This document shows, piece after piece, positions 35,251-44,186 of a stretch of DNA of 64,000 nt. Positions within the stretch are counted from its first letter, which is position 1; each line of letters begins with the position of its first letter. The stretch covers positions 1 through 64,000 of the forward strand of contig CAAGEP010000006.1 in the NCBI GenBank assembly GCA_900768875.1, written 5' to 3'. Origin of the DNA: Alphaproteobacteria bacterium (GTDB lineage Bacteria; Pseudomonadota; Alphaproteobacteria; CAAGCB01; CAG-977). The position numbers and the translations under genes were made by a program. Under the pieces are notes generated by a model. That model was not told the DNA's origin, did not search any database, and worked only from the letters and a program-made list of their open reading frames with translations.

Positions 35251-35919
35251 ATGATTCACAGTTTTTTAGCCGCGTTCAGCGATGTTTTTTCCAAGAAAAT
35301 CAGAGGCTTGCTGGTTTTGTCGCTGATTTCCGCAACGATTTTGTTGTTGGGATTGTTTTTCGGACTGACGGCGGTTTTTACGCATTTTGTTTCGTTCGAC
35401 AGCGTTTGGCTGACAAAAACGGTCAATGTTTTGGGGGGAATCGGATTTTTTATTTTGGCGTTGATGTTTTTTCCCGCGGCGGCGACTTTTGCGGCGGGCT
35501 TTTTCATCGATTGGGGCGTTGACAAGCTGTCTCAAGGGCGCAAATTACGCGATGTCAAGCTGGCGGACAGCGTCAAAATGTCGTCGATTGTCGCTTTGCA
35601 AGGCGCGGGGGCGACGGCGTTGATTACGCCGATAAGCGTGTTGCTGGGCTGGATTCCGCTGTTGAATCTGCTGCCCGTTGCTTTGTATTACTGGGTGAAC
35701 GGGCGGATTTTGGCGCGCGAGTATTTCTTTTCGGTCGCTTTGCGGACGAATGATTACGCGTCAGCGGAAAAACTGTTTGAACAAAAGTTGCCTTACTGGC
35801 GTAAAGCGGGTATACTTATCGCCGTTTTGATGACGATTCCCGTCGTCAATATGATTAGCCCTTTGGTGGCGGTCGCTTTTATGCGGCGATTGGTTGCAAA
35901 ACAAGAGGATACTCAATGA
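35251..35919 (+). CDS. EI24/CysZ-like integral membrane protein
   Basis: 222 aa with several hydrophobic helices (SLISATILLLGLFFGLTAVF, GGIGFFILALMFFPAAATFA, and ISVLLGWIPLLNLLPVALYY). The FF/PAA-rich re-entrant pattern and C-terminal NGRILAREYFFSVALR motif are characteristic of the EI24/CysZ (DUF540) family. Some members transport sulfate for cysteine synthesis, but no sulfate genes are nearby, so the role is open. AAGGGGG precedes the ATG. It overlaps the lipoprotein gene by four bases. Confidence 0.8.
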   Translation: MIHSFLAAFSDVFSKKIRGLLVLSLISATILLLGLFFGLTAVFTHFVSFDSVWLTKTVNVLGGIGFFILALMFFPAAATFAAGFFIDWGVDKLSQGRKLRDVKLADSVKMSSIVALQGAGATALITPISVLLGWIPLLNLLPVALYYWVNGRILAREYFFSVALRTNDYASAEKLFEQKLPYWRKAGILIAVLMTIPVVNMISPLVAVAFMRRLVAKQEDTQ

Positions 35920-36284
35920 AACGACTTGTTTTCTTATCGTTTTTGGTGCTGTGCGGATGCCAATCCACATCGACGGAATTGCCCGTTGTCGAAAAAACCC
36001 CCGTTGCGGAGGCGGAAAGCGGTACGCCGCTCAAGGTTGCCGAGTCGCACCGCGAAAACCCGATATTAAAAGCGGACTATGTCGAATCCGTTTTGGGCGC
36101 GCCGACGGTCAAGCGGATGGAATCGCCTTCGCAAGTTTGGGTGTACGCGCAAAACAGCTGTGTGTTGTTCGTGTATATGAATCAGGATAACGAAGTCAAA
36201 CATATGGAAATCGGCACGCCGAACTACGGAAGCACCGAAAAATCGTCGATGGATTGCTTGCAGACGGCGGCGAAGCTTAGATGA
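35916..36284 (+). CDS. Small lipoprotein
   Basis: 122 aa. Signal peptide LVFLSFLVLCGC with a lipobox ending at Cys15. The mature part is a compact alpha/beta domain with DYVESVLGAPTVKRM and SQVWVYAQNSCVLFVYM, reminiscent of BamE/SmpA-type folds where a helix is followed by a strand pair. It is translationally coupled (ATGA overlaps) to both the EI24 gene before it and the PAP2 gene after it. Confidence 0.78.
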   Translation: MKRLVFLSFLVLCGCQSTSTELPVVEKTPVAEAESGTPLKVAESHRENPILKADYVESVLGAPTVKRMESPSQVWVYAQNSCVLFVYMNQDNEVKHMEIGTPNYGSTEKSSMDCLQTAAKLR

Positions 36285-36811
36285 TAACGACGGTTGATTT
36301 TCAAATTACGGATTGGGTGCAAACCGTTTTCAGGAACTCTGTTACGGACGCCGTCATGCCCGTGATTACGGTGATGGGCGATAACGGCTACGTCTGGCTG
36401 GGGCTGAGCGCCGTGCTGATGGCGTTCAAACAAACGCGCAAGACGGGATTTTTGATTTTCGGCGCGATTTTCATCGGCGCGATTATATGCAATTTGACAT
36501 TGAAGCCGTTTGTCGAACGCTTGCGTCCGTGCGCCGTCCGTCCCGATTTGGCGATTTTGGCGGCGTGCGAAACGGGATTTTCGTTCCCGTCGGGACATAC
36601 GACCGCTTCCTTTGCCGCGGCGGGCGTGCTGATGCTGACGCATACGCGGTTTGCGTGGGCGGGCGTGATTTTGGCGTGCCTTATCGCTTTTTCACGGATT
36701 TATATGGGCTTCCATTTCTTTACCGACATCATGGGCGGCATGGTCGCCGGCACCCTCGCGGCATTTATCGCGGTTGAAGCGGAAAAGAGAATTAAAAAAG
36801 CCGACGGTTAA
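36281..36811 (+). CDS. PAP2-family membrane phosphatase
   Basis: 176 aa with about five helices. The three catalytic motifs of the type 2 phosphatidic acid phosphatase family are present: KPFVERLRP (KX6RP), PSGHT, and SRIYMGFHFFTDI (SRX5HX3D). Likely substrates are lipid phosphates such as undecaprenyl pyrophosphate or phosphatidylglycerol phosphate. Last gene of the three-gene operon; its stop lies inside the terminator loop. Confidence 0.9.
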   Translation: MITTVDFQITDWVQTVFRNSVTDAVMPVITVMGDNGYVWLGLSAVLMAFKQTRKTGFLIFGAIFIGAIICNLTLKPFVERLRPCAVRPDLAILAACETGFSFPSGHTTASFAAAGVLMLTHTRFAWAGVILACLIAFSRIYMGFHFFTDIMGGMVAGTLAAFIAVEAEKRIKKADG

Positions 36812-36822
36812 GTCGGCTTTTT
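36795..36822. terminator. Bidirectional terminator between PAP2 and trxA
   Basis: AAAAAGCCGAC (36795-36805), loop GGTTAA, GTCGGCTTTTT (36812-36822). It serves the convergent PAP2 and trxA genes. Confidence 0.9.
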
Positions 36823-36828
36823 GGTTCC

Positions 36829-37146
36829 TTACGCCATTTGGCTGTTGACCCATTCGGCAAGCTTGGATTTCGTCATGGCGCCGGAATGGGTGGCGACGGC
36901 TTGACCGTCTTTGAACATAATCAGGGTCGGGATGCCGCGCACGCCGAAATTCGTCGGCGTTTCGGGCGAATCGTCAATGTTCATTTTGACGACTTTCAGT
37001 TTGTCGCCCAATTCTTTGGAAACTTCTTCCAAAACGGGGCTGAGCTGGCGGCACGGCGAACACCATTCCGCGTAAAAGTCCACCAATACGGGAACGGCGG
37101 AGTTCTTGATTTCCGTTTCAAATTCGTTGTCATTGATGATTTTCAT
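36829..37146 (-). CDS. trxA: Thioredoxin
   Basis: 105 aa, single thioredoxin domain without signal peptide, hence cytoplasmic. Active site WCSPC (Cys29, Cys32) in place of the usual WCGPC. The cis-Pro loop GIPTLIMF and the GAMTKSKL helix start are normal. It reduces disulfides in ribonucleotide reductase and other enzymes. The gene lies downstream of addA, as is common in Alphaproteobacteria, but a near-consensus promoter lies in the gap. Confidence 0.94.
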   Translation of the reverse strand: MKIINDNEFETEIKNSAVPVLVDFYAEWCSPCRQLSPVLEEVSKELGDKLKVVKMNIDDSPETPTNFGVRGIPTLIMFKDGQAVATHSGAMTKSKLAEWVNSQMA

Positions 37147-37179
37147 CGTTTTTGCCCTTTCTGTTTTTTTGATGCGTTA

Positions 37180-37208
37180 TTTATAAGTGCCTTTTTTCCG
37201 CGGGTCAA
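37180..37208 (-). promoter_or_regulatory. trxA promoter
   Basis: Minus strand TTGACC (37208-37203), 17-base spacer, TATAAA (37185-37180). It begins only 13 bases after the addA stop. Confidence 0.78.
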
Positions 37209-37220
37209 TAGTCCGATGCG

Positions 37221-40200
37221 TCATTCAACCAACGATGTGATGTCCGCGACTTTCGGCGCTTCCGTCCACAGCAGGAAACAGCGGATTTTCTTTGTCGGAT
37301 AAATCTGCGCCAAAACCGATTTGTACGCCCGCATTTGTTCGACATACGGCGCGGGCGTTTTTTCAAGGCTGTCGGGAATCGCGCGGTTGCTTTTGTAATC
37401 GACAATCAAGACTTCCGTTTCCGACACCGCCAAGCGGTCGATTTGCCCGCTGACGACGCGATCGCCGACAATGCCCGAAACGGGGACTTCCGCCAAAGCG
37501 TTCGGCGTGAACAGCGGGAAAAATTCGGGATTTCCCAACACGCTTAAAACTTTTTCAACGGCGGTTTCCCCGTCCTCCATCGGGTTGAGGGACAGGAACT
37601 TTTCCGCCGCCGTTTTGCGTTTTTCGGGCGGATAGGACGGCAGGATTTCCAGCAGTTTATGAATGAAAGTCCCGCGTTTGCGCGCTTGCAGCCTGTTTTC
37701 GGACAGCGGCGAAGCAAAGACCGTTTCATCGCCTTCGGGCTTCGAGGGGACAAGCGGCTTCGGCGGCGTCGGTTCGGCGGGCGGCGTGGTTTTGTATGCC
37801 CAGCTTGGCAAAGCGCAAAGCGGTTCCTGTTTTTCCGTTTGTTCGATTTCGGGCTTGGCTTCAGGCTGAACGAACAGCGTTTTTGAAGGCAGGGAGTCGG
37901 CAATCAAAGTATACCAGTCGCTTTTGGGCGCTTGAGATGTTTTGGCGTTTTTTTTGGATTTCGCATTGTCCCAGCCCGTGACGTACAGCCTGTCCGCCGC
38001 GCGGGTCAAAGCGACGTACAGCAGGCGGCGGTATTCGCGTTCGTCGGCGGCTTTCAGCTTTTCGATTTCGGCGACGGCTTCGGTGTTGCGCAGTTCGGTT
38101 TTGGGAATCCAGACGGGCGCGCCGTTTTCCAGCCACACCGTTTTCGGGGCAAAGAATTTCTTTTGCCGCGTGTCGGGCAGGAAAACAATCGGGGCTTCCA
38201 AGCCTTTGGACGCGTGAACGGTCATAATCCGCACGGCGTCCAAGGTTTGTTCGGGGTCGCGCTTGATTTCAACGTCGTTCGCGCGCAAATCCCGCAAAAA
38301 CAGCTGCAGGGACGGCGTGTTCGCGCGGTCGTAATCCAGCGCCAGATTCATAAACTCCTCCAGCGCGTCAAGGGCTTGCACGCCCAAGCGGCGGACAAAA
38401 GCCTTTTGCCTGCCCAGCCGTCCCAAAACATAGGCGTAAAGCTCGAACGGGCGCATGGTGTCCACGCGGTTCAACAGGTCGGACAAAAACGCGTACGCTT
38501 TGCCAAGCGGCGTTTCGGGCTTGTCCGCGTAAGCTTTCAACCGGTCGAACAGGGATTGTCTGCCGCGCCCGTACGCCAAAGCGAACAAGTCGTTTTCCGA
38601 CACGCCGTTCAAGTCGGGCAAAGCTCTGTCCGCTTCGGGCAAATCGTCGGGGGATATGCCGCACAAAGGCGACCTTAAAATCGTCGCCAGAGCCAAATCG
38701 TCCTGCGGCATCAGCAAAAAATCGCCCAAGACCATCAAGTCTTTGACCGCGATGTGAGACGTGATTTTCAGTCTGTCGGCGCCCGAAACGGGAACGTTGC
38801 GGGACTTCAGTTCACGCGTCAGACAGTCGATAAAGTTGTTTCTGCGCCGCACCAGAACCAGAATGTCGCCCGCCGTTATCGGCTTGCCCGACGGCAGGCG
38901 TTCCTTGTTTTGAATCATGTCGGCGATTTTGGCGGCGATTTTTGCCGCCGCGCGCGCCATGGGGGACGATTCCGTTTTGCGGGTTTCGACGGGTTTGGTG
39001 TAAACGGTTTGCGCGTCGCCCTGTTCGGACTGTTCGACATCCCAGATTTCGACCAGACCGCCCGCTTTTTTACGCCAAGCGATATGCGTCGCGTCGTCGG
39101 TTGCGGCGACTACGCCGTCGGCGGCGGCCGGATTTTTCAAAACATCGTTGACGGCTTCGATAACGGCGGGCGACGAACGGAAAGAAATCGTCATCGGCAC
39201 GTCGTTCCAACGCTGTTCGGCGTTCAGCACTTTATCTTTGAAAAAGCGGTGCATTTTCTCGAATTCTTCGGGAGCGGCGCCTTGAAAGCTGAAAATCGAC
39301 TGCTTTTGATCGCCCACGGCAAACAAAGTGCGGCGTGTTTTATGCGCCGTTTCGCCCGCAAAAAACTCGTCCGCCAAAGCTTTGACAATCCGCCATTGAA
39401 GCGGGCTGGTGTCCTGCGCTTCGTCAATCAGGATGTGGTCGATGCCGCCGTCCAGTTTGAACAAAACCCACGCCGCCGCGCCCGATTTTTCCAGCAAATC
39501 AAGCGCGGTCGCAATCAAATCGTCGTAGTCCAAAACGGCGCGCGCGGCTTTCAGTTCGGCGTATTTTTGCGTAATCGCCGCGCCGATTTTCAACAAAGCC
39601 AAAGAAATCCGCATAGAGGCGAGGGACTGCAGCCGCCTTTTCAGTTTTTCCGCCCGCAAAGCTTCGGTCTGCATTATCGGGTCGGCTGCCGCCGTGTCTT
39701 TGTGCGCCAAATCTTCACGTACTTTGCCTGTTTTGGTCAAAAACACGAGCAGATAAGTGTTCAAATCCGCGCGTCCGACAACGAAATCGGCGATGATTCG
39801 CGCGTTTTTGATGTCGGTCGACCCCTTGCCGTGTCCCAGAATCAAAGCGGCTTGGCGCAATTCGGCTTCGCGTGTTTCGCTTAAAGCGCAAAAGTCGGCG
39901 ATAAGGCTGTCTTCGGTCGCGTTTTCGGGCAAATCGAACGCCTGTTCATAGGCAATACGCGCGGATTCCGACGTCGGGTGCGCTTGCGTAAACGCGCGCA
40001 GACGCGGCAGACGGACGGCAAGCTCTTTCATCGTATCCAGGAAGCCCGTTTCGTTCGTCGTCAGCGCAACGGTTTGCAAAACATCGGTAAAATCGGGGTT
40101 GCTCAACACGCTTTCCTGCGCGTCGGAAATCAGCTTTGCGGCGTTGGATTCGTCCAAAACGTCGAATTGCGGGGAAACGCCCGCCTCCAGCGGAAAGCGT

Positions 40201-40586
40201 TTCAGCAGGGATTGACAGAACGAGTGAAGCGTCAAAATCTTCAATCCCCCCGCCGTGTCCAGCAATTCCGCGAACAAACGGCGCGCGGTTTCTTTTTTGG
40301 CGGTGCCGGCGCCCAAGTCGGTCAGTTCCTTGTCCAAAGCGGCGTCGCTTGCCGTCGCCCAGTTCGCCAGACGCGCGGCAATGCGGTTGTACATTTCCGC
40401 CGCCGCCGTGCGCGTAAAGGTCAGACACAAAATCCGTTCGGGCTTCGCACCCGTCAGCAGCAAGTTCAGCACGCGGTCGGACAGCACTTTCGTTTTGCCC
40501 GATCCCGCCGAAGCCGCCACCCACGCCGATGCGGTCGGATCGGATGCTTTGCGCTGGATTTCGTTCGGGTCAATCGTTGCCGTCAT
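37221..40586 (-). CDS. addA: Double-strand break repair helicase-nuclease subunit AddA
   Basis: 1121 aa UvrD/RecB-type helicase with a C-terminal RecB-family nuclease. Walker A ASAGSGKT at residues 25-32, LCLTFTRTAAAEM (motif Ia), ILIDEAQDTSPLQWRI (motif II), MTVHASKGLEAPIVF (motif V) and YVALTRAADRLYV (motif VI). The nuclease active site is IVDYKSNRA near residue 1065. With AddB it resects double-strand ends up to Chi-like sites for RecA. ATG 40586 is chosen because GGAGGA lies just upstream inside the 3' end of addB; the longer open frame to 40625 lacks such a site. Confidence 0.96.
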   Translation of the reverse strand: MTATIDPNEIQRKASDPTASAWVAASAGSGKTKVLSDRVLNLLLTGAKPERILCLTFTRTAAAEMYNRIAARLANWATASDAALDKELTDLGAGTAKKETARRLFAELLDTAGGLKILTLHSFCQSLLKRFPLEAGVSPQFDVLDESNAAKLISDAQESVLSNPDFTDVLQTVALTTNETGFLDTMKELAVRLPRLRAFTQAHPTSESARIAYEQAFDLPENATEDSLIADFCALSETREAELRQAALILGHGKGSTDIKNARIIADFVVGRADLNTYLLVFLTKTGKVREDLAHKDTAAADPIMQTEALRAEKLKRRLQSLASMRISLALLKIGAAITQKYAELKAARAVLDYDDLIATALDLLEKSGAAAWVLFKLDGGIDHILIDEAQDTSPLQWRIVKALADEFFAGETAHKTRRTLFAVGDQKQSIFSFQGAAPEEFEKMHRFFKDKVLNAEQRWNDVPMTISFRSSPAVIEAVNDVLKNPAAADGVVAATDDATHIAWRKKAGGLVEIWDVEQSEQGDAQTVYTKPVETRKTESSPMARAAAKIAAKIADMIQNKERLPSGKPITAGDILVLVRRRNNFIDCLTRELKSRNVPVSGADRLKITSHIAVKDLMVLGDFLLMPQDDLALATILRSPLCGISPDDLPEADRALPDLNGVSENDLFALAYGRGRQSLFDRLKAYADKPETPLGKAYAFLSDLLNRVDTMRPFELYAYVLGRLGRQKAFVRRLGVQALDALEEFMNLALDYDRANTPSLQLFLRDLRANDVEIKRDPEQTLDAVRIMTVHASKGLEAPIVFLPDTRQKKFFAPKTVWLENGAPVWIPKTELRNTEAVAEIEKLKAADEREYRRLLYVALTRAADRLYVTGWDNAKSKKNAKTSQAPKSDWYTLIADSLPSKTLFVQPEAKPEIEQTEKQEPLCALPSWAYKTTPPAEPTPPKPLVPSKPEGDETVFASPLSENRLQARKRGTFIHKLLEILPSYPPEKRKTAAEKFLSLNPMEDGETAVEKVLSVLGNPEFFPLFTPNALAEVPVSGIVGDRVVSGQIDRLAVSETEVLIVDYKSNRAIPDSLEKTPAPYVEQMRAYKSVLAQIYPTKKIRCFLLWTEAPKVADITSLVE

Positions 40587-43482
40587 CGCCGTCCTCCGTT
40601 TCTTCGCGGGTCGCCCATTCGTCAAACCGCGCCAAGTGGTCGTAATCGTTGTATTTTTGGGAAACGCTGGTGTCGGGAGTCGGCAAATAGGGCGTTTCGG
40701 GATTGTCGAACGCTTCTATCGCCGCAATCAGCCGTTCCAAAGCCGCGGCGGTCAGTTCGTCCGTGTCGGCGGAGATTTTGCAGATTCGTCCGCCGTCGCT
40801 TGCCCCGCGCAAACGCCAGTATTCCAACGTTTTGACTTCGCCCTGCGGCAGATTTTCAAAGCCGTGGCGGCGGATGATTTCGGCTTCCAAAGGCAGTTGG
40901 GGCGAATACCCCGCCAGAACGGTTTTTTCCGTCGGCAACACCCCCGTTTTATAGTCGATAATCGAAATCGAGCCGTCTTTCATCACGTCGATTCTGTCCG
41001 CGCGCCCCGTCAGAGTAAAATCCCCGCCTTTCATCGGCAGGACGGCTTGTCCCGTTTGTTCGGGGTAAATACGGCGGATGGAATCAATCCGTTCGCGCTG
41101 TCGGGCAAGAAACCACTTCAACGCTTCGAACACGCGCGGCTTCCAAAACGCGGCGGCGGTGATTGAAAAGTTCAATTCGGCAATCGCTTTTTCGCCGATG
41201 GCAAACAATTCGGCTTCGGCGTTCGGCGGAATCGAATCGGGATGTTCGGAGCAGAACAGTTCAACCGCTTTGTGCAGAGCCGACCCGAAATCCGCGACGT
41301 TCAGCTGTAAATCGATGTCGTCCAGCGGCTTTAATCCCAAGATATGGCGCGCGTAAATCGAATACGGGTCGCGGAACAGCGTTTCCACCTGCGTGACCGA
41401 CAAAGAACGCGGGCGCGCCGCGACGGGCGGGCAGGGGCGCGGCGGCTGAAAAGCGACGGTTTCGTTCGGCGCGTCCAGCTGTTTGCTCCACGCTTGTTTT
41501 GTTCCCGCTTCCCACTTTAAGCCCGACGCGTTCAAAACGGCGTCCAGCCTCATCAGCCAGCGCGACGGCACGGTCGGCGTTCCCCCGCTTTTCAGCGAAC
41601 GCGTCAAAAGGACATTCGGCGCGCAAAACGCTTGGCAAAAGTCGTGTGCCGACAGCGCGATTTTGCGTTCGGGCATGGGCATCGCACATTCGGCGCGCAT
41701 GGGGCGGCTGAGCCACGGATCGGCTTCAATCGTTTTCGGCCAAGAGCCTTCGTTCAGCCCGCCCAAAATCAGCAAATCGGGGCGAATCAAGCGCGCTTCC
41801 ATCGTTCCCAGAATGTCCAGCCGCGGGTGCATGCCGAATTTCGGACGCACCAAAGCCCCGCTTGCCAGCATGGCAAACATTGCCGGATAATCCGCCGGCA
41901 TCATATCGTCAATCAAATCGGCGTTTTCCTGCGCGTCGGCAATCAGATTCAGCGCGGCTTCGCCCGCGTCGCCGACCCAAAGCCTGTCCGCGCCGCAACG
42001 GTCGTCCGACTGCGCCAAAGCTTCGGCGGCTGTCAAATGCGCGGTCAGATATTGCGAGAACGGGTGTGGTTCTTTGCTTTGCATCAGCGCCGTAAAGTCG
42101 CCCAAGCAATCGGCAATCGTTTGCACGAAAGCTTTGTCCGCCGCCGTTTTCAGCAATCCGTCGAAACCGTCGCCGGGGCGTTTTCCGCGCAAAGCGGTCA
42201 GTTCCAGCGCGCGCACCTGCGGACGGAAACTGCCGTATTTCATACCGCCCGCCGCCAAAGGATGCTTCAAGCACGCCAGCAAATCGAACGGCGCGGCGTT
42301 GCTTAACCCGACTTGACCGACCAGATTCAGAAAAATCCCCAATGGCGTCAAAGACAGCGGAACGCCCGCCGAATCGTCCATTACCACGCCCCAGCGGTTC
42401 ATTTCGGCGACAACTCTGCGCGCCAAAGAACGGTCGGGCGTAATCAGAGCCGCCGTTTTTTCGGGTGTTTCCAGCGTTTCGCGCAACGCCAAAGCGATGA
42501 CCAGCGCTTCTTCCTGCAAAGTGGCGCAGTCGACGCGCTCGATTCCCCGCAAAGCGTCCGCCGCAAACGGTTTCGCGCTTTGCCATTTGTCGGTCGTCGC
42601 GGCGGGGCGCATGGCTTCGCATATCAGGCGCAGACGTTCCGAATCGGCGGCTTTTTGTCCGAATTTCCCAACCTCTTCGCGCGCGATTCTCATGCGCTCC
42701 AACAGTCGTTTCAAGTGGTATTGCGGGTGCGACGGCTCGAGGGCGGCAAACGTTTCGTCGTCCGAAACCAAGTCCAGCCCCGGCAGAATCACCATGCCGT
42801 TCGGCAGGGAGGCTATCGCGTCCAGCAACCCCGCCGTCGCGGGCTGAGATCCCGTCGAACCCGCCGCGATAATCGGGTGAGGCGGCGGATTTTCGCGCCA
42901 GTAATCGGCTTGCGCTTTGAACAGGCGGACTTGGCGGTCGGCGGCGTCGATAACGCCTTCTTCCTTTAAAATGGCGGGCCACATCGCCGTGATGATTTCC
43001 AGAAACTTCAGCGTTTCCTGCCAATGCGCGGCGAACGTGTCGGGGACAAGGTTTTTCAACAGCGACAAATCCGTTTGCTCAATCGTGCTTTCATCCAGAA
43101 AAGCCGCCAAAGCGTCCGCCAGCTGCAGCGCTTTTTCAGCCGAAAGCCCGTCGGGCTGTTTTTGCCTGACCAGCTTTGCCAGCAATAAACGGCGGCGCAG
43201 CGGAGAAATCGCGGGGGGAATGTCCTCCGCGCCCGCGACGCTCAAAGATGTCAAGGTGTCGTCGTTGTCCAGTGATCCGAACGGAATCATTTTCGGCAGC
43301 AGCATGGGCGTTCCCGCGCTTTGCCGCAAAAAAGCGTCGCGCATCGTTTTGCACGCGCGGCGGGTGGGCAGAAACAGCGTGATTTGCGCCAGTTCTTCGG
43401 GGCTGTTCGTTTTCATCAGTTCGGCGGCGAGCGTGTCCGAAAAACAAAGCGTCGGGGAAATGGTGAAAACGTTTTTGGTCAT
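40570..43482 (-). CDS. addB: Double-strand break repair nuclease subunit AddB
   Basis: 970 aa from ATG 43482, which overlaps the murU stop (ATGA). The N-terminal UvrD-like part (LFLPTRRACKTMRDAFLRQ) lacks a proper Walker A, as in AddB, where the helicase half is structural. The C-terminal RecB-type nuclease has TGRADRIDV and IIDYKTG followed by YSPQLPLEA. I see no cysteine cluster like the iron-sulfur one of Bacillus AddB; it is generally missing in alphaproteobacterial AddB too. It overlaps addA by 17 bases. Confidence 0.94.
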   Translation of the reverse strand: MTKNVFTISPTLCFSDTLAAELMKTNSPEELAQITLFLPTRRACKTMRDAFLRQSAGTPMLLPKMIPFGSLDNDDTLTSLSVAGAEDIPPAISPLRRRLLLAKLVRQKQPDGLSAEKALQLADALAAFLDESTIEQTDLSLLKNLVPDTFAAHWQETLKFLEIITAMWPAILKEEGVIDAADRQVRLFKAQADYWRENPPPHPIIAAGSTGSQPATAGLLDAIASLPNGMVILPGLDLVSDDETFAALEPSHPQYHLKRLLERMRIAREEVGKFGQKAADSERLRLICEAMRPAATTDKWQSAKPFAADALRGIERVDCATLQEEALVIALALRETLETPEKTAALITPDRSLARRVVAEMNRWGVVMDDSAGVPLSLTPLGIFLNLVGQVGLSNAAPFDLLACLKHPLAAGGMKYGSFRPQVRALELTALRGKRPGDGFDGLLKTAADKAFVQTIADCLGDFTALMQSKEPHPFSQYLTAHLTAAEALAQSDDRCGADRLWVGDAGEAALNLIADAQENADLIDDMMPADYPAMFAMLASGALVRPKFGMHPRLDILGTMEARLIRPDLLILGGLNEGSWPKTIEADPWLSRPMRAECAMPMPERKIALSAHDFCQAFCAPNVLLTRSLKSGGTPTVPSRWLMRLDAVLNASGLKWEAGTKQAWSKQLDAPNETVAFQPPRPCPPVAARPRSLSVTQVETLFRDPYSIYARHILGLKPLDDIDLQLNVADFGSALHKAVELFCSEHPDSIPPNAEAELFAIGEKAIAELNFSITAAAFWKPRVFEALKWFLARQRERIDSIRRIYPEQTGQAVLPMKGGDFTLTGRADRIDVMKDGSISIIDYKTGVLPTEKTVLAGYSPQLPLEAEIIRRHGFENLPQGEVKTLEYWRLRGASDGGRICKISADTDELTAAALERLIAAIEAFDNPETPYLPTPDTSVSQKYNDYDHLARFDEWATREETEDGDDGND

Positions 43483-44186
43483 TTCAGGTTTTGCTCCGCG
43501 ATTGTCAGCGCTTCGGGCGTGCCGACGTGATACCAGTCGCCGTCCAAAACGACGGCGGAAAGTCTGCCCGCTTTTTCGGCTTTGTCGTACAAAACGTTCA
43601 GTGAAAACTTGCCGTCGGGAGAATCGTCGAACAGGCTTTTTTTCAAAATCTGCGCGCCCGCGAAAACATAAGGCGCGGTCGTGCCCGCGGCTTTGCGGTG
43701 CGGCTTTCCCCGTTCGTCCAACAGATAATCGCCCGTGCCGTCGTGTCCGAAGACGCGCGTCATCGGCACCAATAACAGCAAAGCGTCCGTCAAATCGGGA
43801 TTCCACGCCTGTTCCATTTTTTGCAAAGCGGGCGTGCCGCGCTCCGTCCACGCGGGATCGGCGTTTAAAACGAAAAACGCGGAATCGTTCAGCAAAGGCA
43901 GGGCTTTTTTGACGCCGCCCCCCGTTTCAAGGGCGGATTCTTCGTCGGAGTAAACAAAGTTCAAATCCGACCGTTTGGCAAAGTTCGCTTTGATTTTATC
44001 GCCCAAATAGCAGACGTTGACGACACAGTCCCGAATGCCTTGCGCGGCGATTTTGTCAGCGATGCGGTCAATCAGCGTCCTGCCGTTGACGGCAATCAGC
44101 GGCTTGGGCAAAGCGTCGGTCAGTTCGCGCATGCGCGTGCCGCGTCCCGCCGCCAAAATCATGGCTTTGTTTATTTTTGCAGGCAT
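43479..44186 (-). CDS. murU: N-acetylmuramate alpha-1-phosphate uridylyltransferase
   Basis: 235 aa nucleotidyltransferase. Signature MILAAGRGTRMRELT near the N-terminus, KPLIAVNGRTLIDRI as sugar/UTP-binding segment, and metal-binding LNADPAW near residue 105. With AmgK it converts MurNAc directly to UDP-MurNAc, bypassing MurA and so the fosfomycin target. Start ATG 44186 is chosen as the first Met of the recognisable domain; the open frame continues upstream within amgK. It overlaps amgK by 16 bases. Confidence 0.92.
   Translation of the reverse strand: MPAKINKAMILAAGRGTRMRELTDALPKPLIAVNGRTLIDRIADKIAAQGIRDCVVNVCYLGDKIKANFAKRSDLNFVYSDEESALETGGGVKKALPLLNDSAFFVLNADPAWTERGTPALQKMEQAWNPDLTDALLLLVPMTRVFGHDGTGDYLLDERGKPHRKAAGTTAPYVFAGAQILKKSLFDDSPDGKFSLNVLYDKAEKAGRLSAVVLDGDWYHVGTPEALTIAEQNLK

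Noticed and set aside
40587..40625. Longer N-terminus for AddA starting at 40625
   Set aside because: No ribosome site there, whereas ATG 40586 has GGAGGA and begins just before the conserved helicase domain.
43483..43851. Extended N-terminus of AddB
   Set aside because: The extra 123 codons lie within murU in another frame, are Arg-rich and low-complexity, and have no homology to AddB. ATG 43482 overlapping the murU stop is typical coupling.
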